The notes: generated from the letters alone by a model not told the origin. Counted from the stretch's first letter, positions 1 to 5,453 are shown. The stretch: 5,453 nt of DNA from CAZJNX01 sp964547415 (GCA_964547415.1 CAZJNX010000274.1:1-5453), one strand, 5' to 3'. Numbers and translations are program-made.

Positions 1-63
1 TGCCGGACTGCCGGACTGCCGGACTGCCGGACTGCCGGACTGCCGGACTGCCGGACTGCCGGA
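1..63. repeat. 8-bp tandem repeat (TGCCGGAC), cut by window edge
   Basis: Seven exact copies of TGCCGGAC run from position 1 to 56. An eighth copy at 57-63 breaks at its last base, where C becomes G. The array starts at the first base of the window, so its true length and left border are not visible. The unit is not a multiple of three and no gene is recognisable around it, so I read it as a non-coding simple repeat prone to slippage. No function can be assigned. Confidence 0.95.
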
Positions 64-562
64 GAACGGCGCCGCGATTCGTCGGGCGTGCGCAAGCGGA
101 AAGCCGGTGTCGCCTTACCCGGATCCCGTCACCGCGGTGCCGGGGTGCCGGTCCCTCCCGAAGGGCGTCCGCCCGGGCGCGTGCCAGGCAGAGGGACCCG
201 GTTGGTGCGGCTCCAACGACGGCGAGGGCCCTGCCGGACGGGCGCAGGCGGCCGCACGCCATCGTTCCCCCGCCGCGCCTGTGTCGCGCCGGCGGGCAAA
301 GCTCGCGATGGCACGGTTGGCAGATGAAACCGTCGGTGCAAGCGCGCCTGCACGTCCGTCCCCGGGAGCGCGTCCGGGGCAACGTTCGCGCCGCCGACGA
401 TGGACGGGTGCGGTGGCACCGCGCCGTCTCCGGCCGGATCCCGTTTGGAGGCGTGCTGGGTGCCGCCCGGCGAGGACGTGCATCGGCCGATCCGCCCATG
501 CGACATGTCGCCACCCTCGGCCCGCGTTGCCGCACGAACCGCCTGGCGCCTACGACATCAAA
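64..562. other. Gene-free GC-rich stretch
   Basis: I recognise no gene, RNA gene or mobile element here. Open frames exist on both strands, but their translations are rich in Arg, Pro, Gly and Ala with no family motif, and several overlap one another, as expected from GC-rich non-coding DNA. A 10-bp palindrome, CACCGCGGTG, lies at 130-139. The stretch lies downstream of dksA, which reads toward it. Confidence 0.6.
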
Positions 563-594
563 GGCGGCATCCCGCGCCGCCAGGGGATGCCGCC
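563..594. other. Inverted repeat (potential hairpin) at the edge of the 13-bp array
   Basis: GGCGGCATCCC at 563-573 is the exact reverse complement of GGGATGCCGCC at 584-594, giving an 11-bp perfect stem with a 10-nt loop. The right arm is the first unit of the neighbouring tandem repeat, so the left arm could also pair with any later unit. It lies about 100 nt past the dksA stop codon in the direction of dksA transcription. It might help end or protect that transcript, but there is no U-tract, so I do not call it an intrinsic terminator. Confidence 0.6.
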
Positions 595-635
595 GCGGGA
601 TGCCGCCTCGGGATGCCGCCGCGGGATGCCGCCGC
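584..635. repeat. 13-bp tandem repeat, four copies
   Basis: Four head-to-tail copies of GGGATGCCGCCGC lie at 584-596, 597-609, 610-622 and 623-635. The only difference is CTC instead of CGC at the end of the second copy. A 13-bp unit shifts reading frame at each copy, which argues against coding. An inverted copy of most of the unit lies just to the left at 563-573. Confidence 0.92.
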
Positions 636-696
636 AGGCGGAGAGGCGGGGGCGACACCATGACGGGCCCGCCGCCGCCGTCCGCCTGCCGCGACG

Positions 697-1113
697 TCAG
701 TCGTCCCGATAGACCCGCTCGCGGCGCTCGTAGCGTTCCTGCGCCTCGAGGGAGAGGGTGGCGATGGGCCGCGCGTCGAGGCGCTTCAGGCTGATCGGTT
801 CGCCCGTATCCTCGCAGTATCCATAGCTTCCGTCCTCGAGACGTTGCAAAGCCGCGTCGATCTTCGCGATCAGCTTTCGCTGCCTGTCGCGCGCCCTGAG
901 CTCGATCGACCGGTCCGTCTCGGACGAGGCGCGGTCGGCGAGGTCGGGATGATTGCTCGAATGGTCCTGCAGTTGCTCGAGCGTTTCCTTGCTCTCCTTC
1001 AGGATTTCTGCCTTCCAGTCCATCAACTTCTTACGGAAATAGGTCCGTTGGCGTTCGTTCATGAACGGCTCGTCCTCGGACGGCCGGTAGTCGGCGTCGA
1101 GTTCAACCCCCAT
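697..1113 (-). CDS. dksA: RNA polymerase-binding transcription factor DksA (single-cysteine type)
   Basis: DksA enters the RNA polymerase secondary channel and, with ppGpp, changes initiation at rRNA, ribosomal protein and amino acid promoters (family knowledge). The 138-residue product has a charged N-terminal tail, a long coiled coil (about 20-95) and a C-terminal globular end (97-138). The coil tip reads D57-L-A-D60-R-A62, matching the functional Asp-Asp-Ala tip of E. coli DksA. The zinc finger is degenerate: C100 remains, but the other ligand positions are T103, S121 and A124. The fold around them (CEDTGEPI, then RLDARP) is kept, as in zinc-independent DksA proteins and common in alphaproteobacteria. 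I chose the start at 1113 because AAGGAG (minus strand of 1125-1130) lies 11 nt upstream. Met18 is an alternative start without comparable support. The gene appears monocistronic, with no coding neighbour within 600 bp on either side. Confidence 0.95.
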   Translation of the reverse strand: MGVELDADYRPSEDEPFMNERQRTYFRKKLMDWKAEILKESKETLEQLQDHSSNHPDLADRASSETDRSIELRARDRQRKLIAKIDAALQRLEDGSYGYCEDTGEPISLKRLDARPIATLSLEAQERYERRERVYRDD

Positions 1114-1146
1114 GGCGCTCTCAACTCCTTGACCGCTCCGGCGCGC

Positions 1147-1174
1147 TTATAGCGACAGCCCCCGACCACCACAA
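1147..1174 (-). promoter_or_regulatory. Putative sigma-70-type promoter of dksA
   Basis: Read on the minus strand, TTGTGG (1169-1174) and CTATAA (1147-1152) are separated by 16 nt. They resemble -35 and -10 boxes, and this is one of the few AT-containing spots in the neighbourhood. Transcription would start near 1140 and give a leader of about 27 nt that contains the AAGGAG ribosome binding site. The match is by eye, and the -35 box is only a partial fit. Confidence 0.55.
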
Positions 1175-1624
1175 CGCGGCATGTGAATGTGCGCCCAACC
1201 CGCTGGCGACGCGCGCGGCGGGCCGGCGGCGGACGATGGCGGCAGCGCCGGACCGGGCCGGGACGGCAGCGGAGCCGACCGCCGACGGAAGCGATGGCCA
1301 CGCCGGCCAAGCAGGGCGGACGGCGCGGATCGAAGTCGATGGCCGGCCGCGCGGGGCGACGACCGGTTCGGAGCGAGGGGCCGTTCCAGCGTCATCGCCG
1401 CGCACCGGCGCGGGCCGACGGAAGGGTGGGTACCGGCGGCGAAGCCGTTGGCGCCCACCGCAAAGCGCTGGTGGCCAGCAGGCGCATGACGGACGGCGCA
1501 GTTGGGAAGCCGAGGAAAGGCCGCCGGGCGGCGGCCCGCACGGCGGCGGCGGGTTCGGGGGGTGAGCGTTGCGCGACCGCGCGGGCGGCGGTAGAGCCGC
1601 CCGCCGCGACGGCGGAGCGTCTTG
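1175..1624. other. Gene-free GC-rich stretch between dksA promoter and repeats
   Basis: No gene, RNA gene or mobile element can be recognised on either strand. Long open frames run through it, but none has a family motif, and they continue into the tandem repeat region in shifting frames. Toward the right end the bases become similar in style to the repeat units (GCCGCCCGCCGCGACGGCGG at about 1599), which suggests old, diverged repeat material. Confidence 0.5.
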
Positions 1625-1683
1625 GCCGAAGGCGGAGCACATGGGCCGAAGGCGGAACACGACGACCGGCGCGGACGGACGAC
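1625..1683. repeat. Outlying left copies of the array core motif
   Basis: GCCGAAGGCGGA occurs at 1625 and again at 1645, 20 bp apart. From 1645 to 1683 the sequence matches the array segment found at 1974 and 2437 (GCCGAAGGCGGAACAC, then CGACCGGCGCGGACGGACGAC) with about one mismatch. The next core copy starts at 1820, so this outlier is 175 bp from the array's first unit, compared with 154-155 bp inside the array. Confidence 0.75.
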
Positions 1684-1798
1684 GATGGCGGCGCCTTGCA
1701 GGTTGACGACGGCGTAGCCCGACCGGGCGGTTGCGGCGCGCGCTGCCGTTCGGCACGAGCCGGGACGAAACGGGGCGAGCCGGCTGCGCGGTCACGCC

Positions 1799-2621
1799 AG
1801 CCGCCGGCGGAGCACGCCTGCCCAAGGCGGAACGAGGCGACCGGCGCCCAACGACGGCACGGGCGGGCCGCGCGAGGGGACCTCCCGGTCGAGCGGCGAC
1901 CGCGACGGCAGCGATGCCGAAGCGAACCGGACAGCCGGGCGGCGGCGCCGCGCATCGCCGCCGGAGCCCGCCCGCCGAAGGCGGAACACGGCGACCGGCG
2001 CGGACGGACGGCACGGGCGGGCCGCGCGAGGGGGACCTCCCGGTCGAGCGGCCGCCGCAATGGCGGCGATGCCGAAGCGAACCGGACAGCCGGGCGGCGG
2101 CGCCGCGCATCGCCGCCGCCGCCGCCCGCCGAAGGCGGAACACGGCGACCGGCGCCGATGGACGACACGGGCGGGCCGCGCGAGGGGGACCTCCCGGTCG
2201 AGCGGCCGCCGCAATGGCAGCGATACCGAAGCGAAGCGGACAGCCGGGCGGCGGCGCCGCGCATCGCCGCCGGAGCCCGCCCGCCGAAGGCGCAACATGG
2301 CGAGCGGCCCGGACGGACGACACGGGCGGGCCGCGCGCGGGGGACCTCCCGGTCGAGCGGCCGCCGCGACGGCAGCGATGCCGAGCGAACCGGACAGCCG
2401 GGCGGCGGCGCCGCGCATCGCCGCCGGAGCCCGCCTGCCGAAGGCGGAAACTGGCGACCGGCGCGGACGGACGACACGGGCGAGCCGCGCGCGGGGGACC
2501 TCCCGGTCGAGCGGCGACCGCGACGGCAGCGATGCCGAAGTGAACCGGACAGCCGGGCGGCGGCGCCGCGCATCGCCGCCGGAGCCCGCCTGCCGAAGGC
2601 GCAACACGGCGGCCGGCGCGG
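1799..2621. repeat. Tandem array of 154-155-bp units (about 5.3 copies)
   Basis: The anchor GGACAGCCGGGCGGCGGCGC starts at 1929, 2084, 2238, 2392 and 2547, so the spacings are 155, 154, 154 and 155. A second anchor, GACCTCCCGGTC, starts at 1879, 2034, 2188, 2343 and 2497. A third, GCCGAAGG, starts at 1974, 2128, 2283, 2437 and 2592, with a variant at 1820. The consensus unit seems to be 155 bp; visible one-base losses include the runs near 2115 and 2385. Each unit contains GGCGGCG and CGCCGCC around an 8-nt loop (1941-1962 in the first full unit) and GACC-TCCC-GGTC, both able to form small hairpins. Since 155 is not a multiple of three, any one reading frame changes peptide at each unit, so the array is very unlikely to encode a repeat protein. 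Its function is unknown. Confidence 0.95.
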
Positions 2622-2867
2622 CTTTTGCCTCGCGCCGGCCGCGGAAGGCGACGCGCGGGGCAGAACGAGAGGGGCTTTCGGGCGTCACAACCGCGGAGCG
2701 TCACGGCCGACGCCGGGGCGGGGCGCCGGCGGCGGAGCCGCGGCGGGCGACGGTGGAGAACGCCCGCCGAAAACGGAACACGGCGGACGGCACGGATTGA
2801 CCGACGGGGCGGCCGCGCATGCGACGCGCAGGGCAGAGCGAGACAGCCTTTCGGGCGTCCACCAACC
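2592..2867. repeat. Diverged direct repeat, period about 173-174 bp
   Basis: The stretch from 2592 is repeated in diverged form from 2766. GCCGAAGGCGCAACACGGCG at 2592 corresponds to GCCGAAAACGGAACACGGCG at 2766. GACGCGCGGGGCAGAACGAG at 2650 corresponds to GACGCGCAGGGCAGAGCGAG at 2823. Both copies continue into CTTTCGGGCGTC and an ACAACC or ACCAACC end. The first copy starts inside the last unit of the 155-bp array, so this pair forms its diverged right-hand border. Confidence 0.8.
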
Positions 2868-2911
2868 AGTGGCCGCATGGGCCGACCCCGCGGGGCGACC
2901 GTGTTGTTGGT
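2861..2911. other. Inverted repeat around a GC palindrome
   Basis: ACCAAC at 2861-2866 is the reverse complement of GTTGGT at 2906-2911. Between them lies the perfect 10-bp palindrome CCCCGCGGGG (2886-2895). It sits between the repeats and the 3' end of the IS110 relic, so it could include a remnant of the element's end. That is only a positional argument. Confidence 0.4.
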
Positions 2912-2927
2912 CGGACTCTGACAGGCG

Positions 2928-2942
2928 TGCCGTTTCACGGCA
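2928..2942 (-). other. Small hairpin over the transposase relic stop codon
   Basis: TGCCGT (2928-2933) and ACGGCA (2937-2942) form a perfect 6-bp stem with a 3-nt loop. The transposase relic's stop codon at 2935-2937 (TGA on the minus strand) overlaps the loop. It is a possible structured 3' end, with no U-tract. Confidence 0.45.
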
Positions 2943-3290
2943 TGGCGTCGCGGATGACGAGGCGCTGGCGGGCGACGGCGATCAGGATCGTCTCGGGCGC
3001 CTTGCTCTTCCTTCGCATCCGATCGCGCATGGCGGCGAGAACCGGGATGCGACGAGAGCCGGGATGCGGCGAGAGGCCGTCAGGGTGGCGATGGCGAGCG
3101 CCTCGCGGACCTTTCCTCGTCCTGCCCGGATGCGTCGGGCGCGACGCCAAAACCCCGCTTTCCCGTGCATGGGGCGCGAGGCCGGCGAAGAAGGCTGCGG
3201 GGCCGCGGGCCGCCAGGGTGAAGCGGCCGGTGGCGCGGCAAGGCGGAGCGCGCGAACAGCGGCAGCGGCGGGGCCTTGGCCGGACGACGG
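2935..3290 (-). pseudogene. IS110-family transposase, C-terminal remnant with frameshifts
   Basis: Three consecutive pieces, read on the minus strand in alternating frames, line up with the C-terminal (Transposase_20, IS116/IS110/IS902) domain. First is AAFFAGLAPHARESG (about 3198 down to 3157). Second is RRARRIRAGRGKVREALAI, continuing to TASRRIP. Third is VLAAMRDRM and KAPETILIAVARQRLVIRDA up to the stop at 2935-2937. The known family pattern is GLAP-x-ARDSG, a basic RRI-x-GGR-x-VR-x-AL segment, then NPVLAAF and a KVALIAVARKLLVI-like end. The Ser in ARESG corresponds to the family's catalytic serine region. The first frame change fits one extra base in the C run at 3153-3156. The second fits the 17-bp duplication at 3042-3075. 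Further upstream a third frame gives GQGPAAAAVRAL (about 3279-3244), resembling the helix-hairpin-helix GIGP motif; this is tentative. The N-terminal RuvC-like DEDD domain is absent, since moxR begins at 3404. The element cannot make an active recombinase. Confidence 0.8.
3042..3075. repeat. 17-bp tandem duplication inside the IS110 relic
   Basis: CCGGGATGCGACGAGAG (3042-3058) is followed directly by CCGGGATGCGGCGAGAG (3059-3075), differing at one base. Because 17 is not a multiple of three, it shifts the transposase frame. Removing one copy joins TASRRIP directly to VLAAMRDRM in a single frame, which is the order expected in IS110 proteins. Confidence 0.93.
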
Positions 3291-3317
3291 CCGCCGCGAA
3301 GGGCGGGGCGGTTGCGG

Positions 3318-3333
3318 GGCGGGGGCCCCCGCC
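3318..3333. other. 16-bp perfect GC palindrome upstream of the MoxR gene
   Basis: GGCGGGGGCCCCCGCC is a perfect palindrome ending about 70 bp before the MoxR start codon. It could form a strong hairpin in RNA or a cruciform in DNA. There is no T-tract, so it is not a canonical terminator. No -35/-10 pair is evident between it and the gene. Confidence 0.6.
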
Positions 3334-3403
3334 GCTACACCGGGCGCGGACGAGAGGGGGCCGGCCGCGCCCCGCGCCGCGCGGCCGAGAAGGGGACGGA
3401 CCC

Positions 3404-4249
3404 ATGCGCTTTGCCGGATCGACGAGCTACGTCGCCACCGACGACCTCAAGGTGGCCGTCAACGCCGCCGTGACGCTGGAGCGCCCGCTCCTCGTGAAGG
3501 GGGAGCCCGGCACCGGCAAGACCGTGCTCGCCCGCGAGATCGCCGACGCCCTCGACGCCCCCTTCATCGAGTGGAACGTGAAGTCCACCACCAAGGCCCA
3601 GCAGGGCCTTTACGAGTACGACGCCGTCTCGCGCCTGCGCGACAGCCAGCTCGGCGACCCGCGCGTGTCGGACATCGCCAACTACATCAGGCGCGGCAAG
3701 CTCTGGGAAGCGTTCGTCCAGCCCGTCCGCCCCGTCCTCCTGATCGACGAGATCGACAAGGCCGACATCGAGTTCCCCAACGACCTCCTGCAGGAGCTCG
3801 ACCGGATGGAGTTCCACGTCTACGAGACGGGCGAGACGGTGCGCGCCGAGAACCGCCCGATCGTCGTCATCACCTCCAACAACGAGAAGGAACTGCCCGA
3901 CGCCTTCCTGCGCCGCTGCTTCTTCCATTACATCCGCTTCCCCGATCCCGAAACCATGGCCGCGATCGTCGAGGTCCACTTCCCCGGCCTCAAGAAGCGG
4001 CTGGTCGCGGAGGCGCTGAAGGTCTTCTTCGACCTGCGCGAGGTGCCCGGCCTCAAGAAGAAGCCGTCCACCTCGGAACTCCTCGACTGGATCCGCCTCC
4101 TCGTCGCGGAGGACGTGGACGAGACCGTCCTGCGCGAGACCAGCCTGGCGAAAACCATCCCGCCGCTCGCGGGCGCGCTGCTGAAGAACGAGCAGGACGT
4201 GCACCTGTTCGAGCGCCTCGCCTTCCTCGCCCGCCGCGAGGCCCGCTGA
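3404..4249 (+). CDS. MoxR-family AAA+ ATPase
   Basis: MoxR ATPases act as chaperone-like remodelling factors, usually with von Willebrand factor A (VWA) proteins, in maturation of enzymes or stress responses (family knowledge). The 281-residue product is a complete AAA+ module. It has Walker A GEPGTGKT at 33-40, Walker B VLLIDE at 111-116 followed by IDKAD, sensor 1 in VITSNNEKEL (N159 or N160) and an arginine pair, FLRR, at 170-171 as likely arginine finger. The C-terminal lid contains GLKKKPSTSELLDWI and ends with LLKNEQDVHLFERLAFLARR, typical of this subgroup. The ATG at 3404 is preceded by AAGGGGA with about 7 nt spacing. Upstream in-frame codons give low-complexity Arg/Pro sequence unlike the family, so they are not part of the gene. 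The usual VWA (CoxE-like) partner is not the next gene: a SixA-like gene follows 37 bp later. The true substrate cannot be told from sequence. Confidence 0.94.
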   Translation: MRFAGSTSYVATDDLKVAVNAAVTLERPLLVKGEPGTGKTVLAREIADALDAPFIEWNVKSTTKAQQGLYEYDAVSRLRDSQLGDPRVSDIANYIRRGKLWEAFVQPVRPVLLIDEIDKADIEFPNDLLQELDRMEFHVYETGETVRAENRPIVVITSNNEKELPDAFLRRCFFHYIRFPDPETMAAIVEVHFPGLKKRLVAEALKVFFDLREVPGLKKKPSTSELLDWIRLLVAEDVDETVLRETSLAKTIPPLAGALLKNEQDVHLFERLAFLARREAR

Positions 4250-4286
4250 GGCGGCCGGCGTCGCGGTGAAGAGGGAGCCGAGCCCC

Positions 4287-4832
4287 GTGAACAAGCGCCT
4301 CCTCCTCCTGAGGCACGCCAAGTCCTCCTGGGACGACCCGGACCTTGCCGACTTCGACCGGCCACTGGCCCCGCGGGGCGAGAAGGCCGCCCCCTTCATG
4401 GCCCGCTACATGGCGGACGCCGGGCTCGTCCCCGACCGGATCCTGTGCTCGAGCGCGGCGCGCACCCGCGCCACCCTCGCCCACCTGCTGCCCGCCTTCG
4501 GGGCGGAGATGGACGTGCTCGTGACCCGCGCCCTCTACGAAGCCCCGCCCGAGACCGTGATCCGCGCCGTCCGTCGCCACGGGGGCGACGCGGACGTCCT
4601 CCTCGTCGTCGGCCACAACCCGGGCCTCGAGGAAGCGGCCGTCCGCCTTGCGGGGGCGGGGCGCGACACCGATCTGGAGGCGATGGGACAGCATTTCCCG
4701 ACGGCCGCGCTCGCCGTCATCGATTTCCCCGTCACCGGCTGGAGCGAGATCGCCGCGGGTGCGGGCCACCTCGAACGCTTCGTGCGCCCGCGGGCGCTCA
4801 TGGACAAGAAGAAGGCCGCGGCCGGCCCATGA
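4287..4832 (+). CDS. sixA: SixA-like histidine phosphatase
   Basis: This is a compact histidine phosphatase superfamily (phosphoglycerate mutase-like) protein. E. coli SixA removes phosphate from histidine phosphotransfer proteins; the substrate here is unknown. The 181-residue product starts with LLLLRHAKSSW, with R9 and nucleophile H10. It continues with DFDRPLAPRGEKAA, then CSSAARTRAT (R59/R61 phosphate pocket), LYEAPPE (E85, likely acid) and VVGHNPGLE with the second His at 110. I chose the GTG at 4287 because GAGGGAG (4271-4277) lies 9 nt before it. An in-frame GTG at 4266 would add seven residues but lacks a well-placed binding site and would itself contain that GAGGGAG. The C-terminus ends in a Lys/Ala-rich tail. 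It follows the MoxR gene by 37 bp on the same strand, so co-transcription is likely. The ycjX-like gene lies 145 bp downstream. Confidence 0.93.
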   Translation: MNKRLLLLRHAKSSWDDPDLADFDRPLAPRGEKAAPFMARYMADAGLVPDRILCSSAARTRATLAHLLPAFGAEMDVLVTRALYEAPPETVIRAVRRHGGDADVLLVVGHNPGLEEAAVRLAGAGRDTDLEAMGQHFPTAALAVIDFPVTGWSEIAAGAGHLERFVRPRALMDKKKAAAGP

Positions 4833-4946
4833 CGCCCCCGGCGGCACCCGTCGCGGGCGGCCCGAAACGCGTTGCGACGCGGCCCGCCGACCGGGTAAGT
4901 GGACCCGCCCGTTTCCGGGGGCACGGAGCGGCGGGGCCGACCGGCG

Positions 4947-4961
4947 GCGGGCGATGCCCGC
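4947..4961 (+). promoter_or_regulatory. Small hairpin just before the ycjX-like ribosome binding site
   Basis: GCGGGC (4947-4952), GAT loop, GCCCGC (4956-4961) form a perfect 6-bp stem ending 5 nt before the GGAGG site at 4967-4971. It lies in the 145-bp gap after sixA, where no gene or clear promoter is seen. It might affect translation start or mRNA processing, but this is inferred from position only. Confidence 0.4.
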
Positions 4962-4977
4962 ATCCTGGAGGACGATC

Positions 4978-5453
4978 GTGCAGTTGAGGGGGCTGACCGA
5001 CAGGGCGCGGGCGGCGATGGACACGATCGCCGAGCGCGCGGGCGGATTCGCCGCACCCTCCGTCCGGCTCGGCGTGACCGGCCTGTCCCGCGCGGGCAAG
5101 ACGGTGTTCCTCACCGCCCTCGTCCACAACCTCGTCCACGGCGGGCGCCTGCCCCTGTTCCGCGCCTATACGGAGGGCCGGCTGAAACACGCCTTCCTCC
5201 AGCCCCAGCCGGACGACGACGTGCCCCGTTTCGCCTACGAGGACCACGTGCGCGCGCTGGTCGAGGAGCGGGTGTGGCCCCGCTCCACCCGGCGCATCTC
5301 GGAGCTGCGCGTCACCATCGAGTACGAATCGGCCCGCTACTTCTCCCGCCAGCTCGGCCCGGGCCGCATCCACCTCGACCTCGTGGACTATCCGGGCGAA
5401 TGGCTCCTCGACCTGCCGCTCCTCAACAAGGACTACGCCACCTGGTCGGCCGA
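4978..5453 (+). CDS. ycjX: YcjX-like (DUF463) P-loop NTPase, N-terminal part
   Basis: YcjX/DUF463 proteins are predicted P-loop NTPases; in E. coli ycjX is heat-shock inducible and sits beside ycjF (family knowledge). Their precise role is not settled. The first 158 residues are visible, and the gene runs off the right edge. The P-loop GLSRAGKT lies at 35-42 after a short helical N-terminus and the strand VRLGVT. A following segment, VFLTALVHNLVHGGRLPLF, is typical of the family. DLVDYPGEWLLDLPLL (134-149) supplies the Walker B/switch-like DYPGEW motif. The start is a GTG chosen because GGAGG (4967-4971) lies 6 nt upstream and the protein then has the family's usual N-terminus. Given known neighbourhoods, a YcjF/TIGR01620-type membrane protein may follow outside the window. 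Confidence 0.92.
   Translation, partial: MQLRGLTDRARAAMDTIAERAGGFAAPSVRLGVTGLSRAGKTVFLTALVHNLVHGGRLPLFRAYTEGRLKHAFLQPQPDDDVPRFAYEDHVRALVEERVWPRSTRRISELRVTIEYESARYFSRQLGPGRIHLDLVDYPGEWLLDLPLLNKDYATWSA

Noticed and set aside
195..225. A tRNA-like GGTTGGTGCGGCTCCAAC stretch
   Set aside because: It can fold as a short stem, but no acceptor, anticodon or T arms can be laid out around it.
1799..2621. CRISPR array
   Set aside because: Units are 154-155 bp and similar along their whole length. There are no short identical repeats with unique spacers and no cas genes in view.
1121..2938. A minus-strand open frame of about 600 codons over the array
   Set aside because: It overlaps other long frames on both strands, has no recognisable family, and overlaps the dksA promoter and leader. 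Apparent protein repeats in it recur in different frames, as expected from non-coding tandem DNA.
2861..2942. Intact bridge RNA locus of the IS110 element
   Set aside because: Small inverted repeats are present, but element ends cannot be defined, the transposase is broken and lacks its N-terminus, and no target-matching loops can be shown without an intact relative.
1183..4269. A plus-strand open frame of over 1000 codons running through the repeats and across the MoxR gene
   Set aside because: Its translation is Arg/Ala/Gly/Pro-rich without domains, the 155-bp period shifts its peptide at every unit, and over 3404-4249 it is out of frame with the clear MoxR protein. Scarcity of stop codons at high GC explains it.
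3335..4399. A 354-codon minus-strand frame opposite the MoxR gene
   Set aside because: It is the antisense shadow of a strongly supported MoxR ATPase with high-GC third positions, and it has no family motif of its own.
4829..4987. A short gene starting at the ATGA that overlaps the sixA stop codon
   Set aside because: The translation is low-complexity Pro/Arg/Gly, has no preceding ribosome binding site of note, and runs over the well-supported ribosome binding site and start of the ycjX-like gene.

Overview
The window looks like a chromosomal segment of a very GC-rich alphaproteobacterium, probably Hyphomicrobiales-like. The grounds are a DksA of the alphaproteobacterial single-cysteine type, a MoxR AAA+ ATPase, a SixA-type phosphatase and a YcjX-type NTPase, all with third codon positions that are almost always G or C. 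The lineage is inferred from protein style only.

Layout. Positions 1-63 are the end of an 8-bp tandem repeat. Positions 64-696 hold no recognisable gene but contain a four-copy 13-bp tandem repeat with an inverted arm. A dksA gene lies on the minus strand at 697-1113, with a plausible promoter just upstream. About 2.3 kb (1114-3403) then separate dksA from the next intact gene. This stretch is dominated by a minisatellite-like array with a period of 154-155 bp (about 1799-2621). Diverged outlier units flank it on both sides, each about 174 bp away. Next to the array, on the minus strand (about 2935-3290), is the decayed C-terminal part of an IS110-family transposase. It is broken by a 17-bp tandem duplication and at least one single-base shift. 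From 3404 to the end, three plus-strand genes follow: a MoxR-family ATPase (3404-4249), a SixA-like histidine phosphatase (4287-4832) and the start of a YcjX-like P-loop NTPase (4978 to beyond the window).

How the parts relate. dksA is divergent from the three-gene cluster and separated from it by the repeat and IS region, so it is its own unit. moxR and sixA are 37 bp apart and could be co-transcribed. The ycjX-like gene follows after 145 bp with its own strong ribosome binding site. I see no new defence or metabolic system. The notable parts are the non-coding 155-bp array and the reconstructable IS110 relic beside it. Many long open frames cross this region, but they are by-products of scarce stop codons at high GC, and the repeat period is not a multiple of three.
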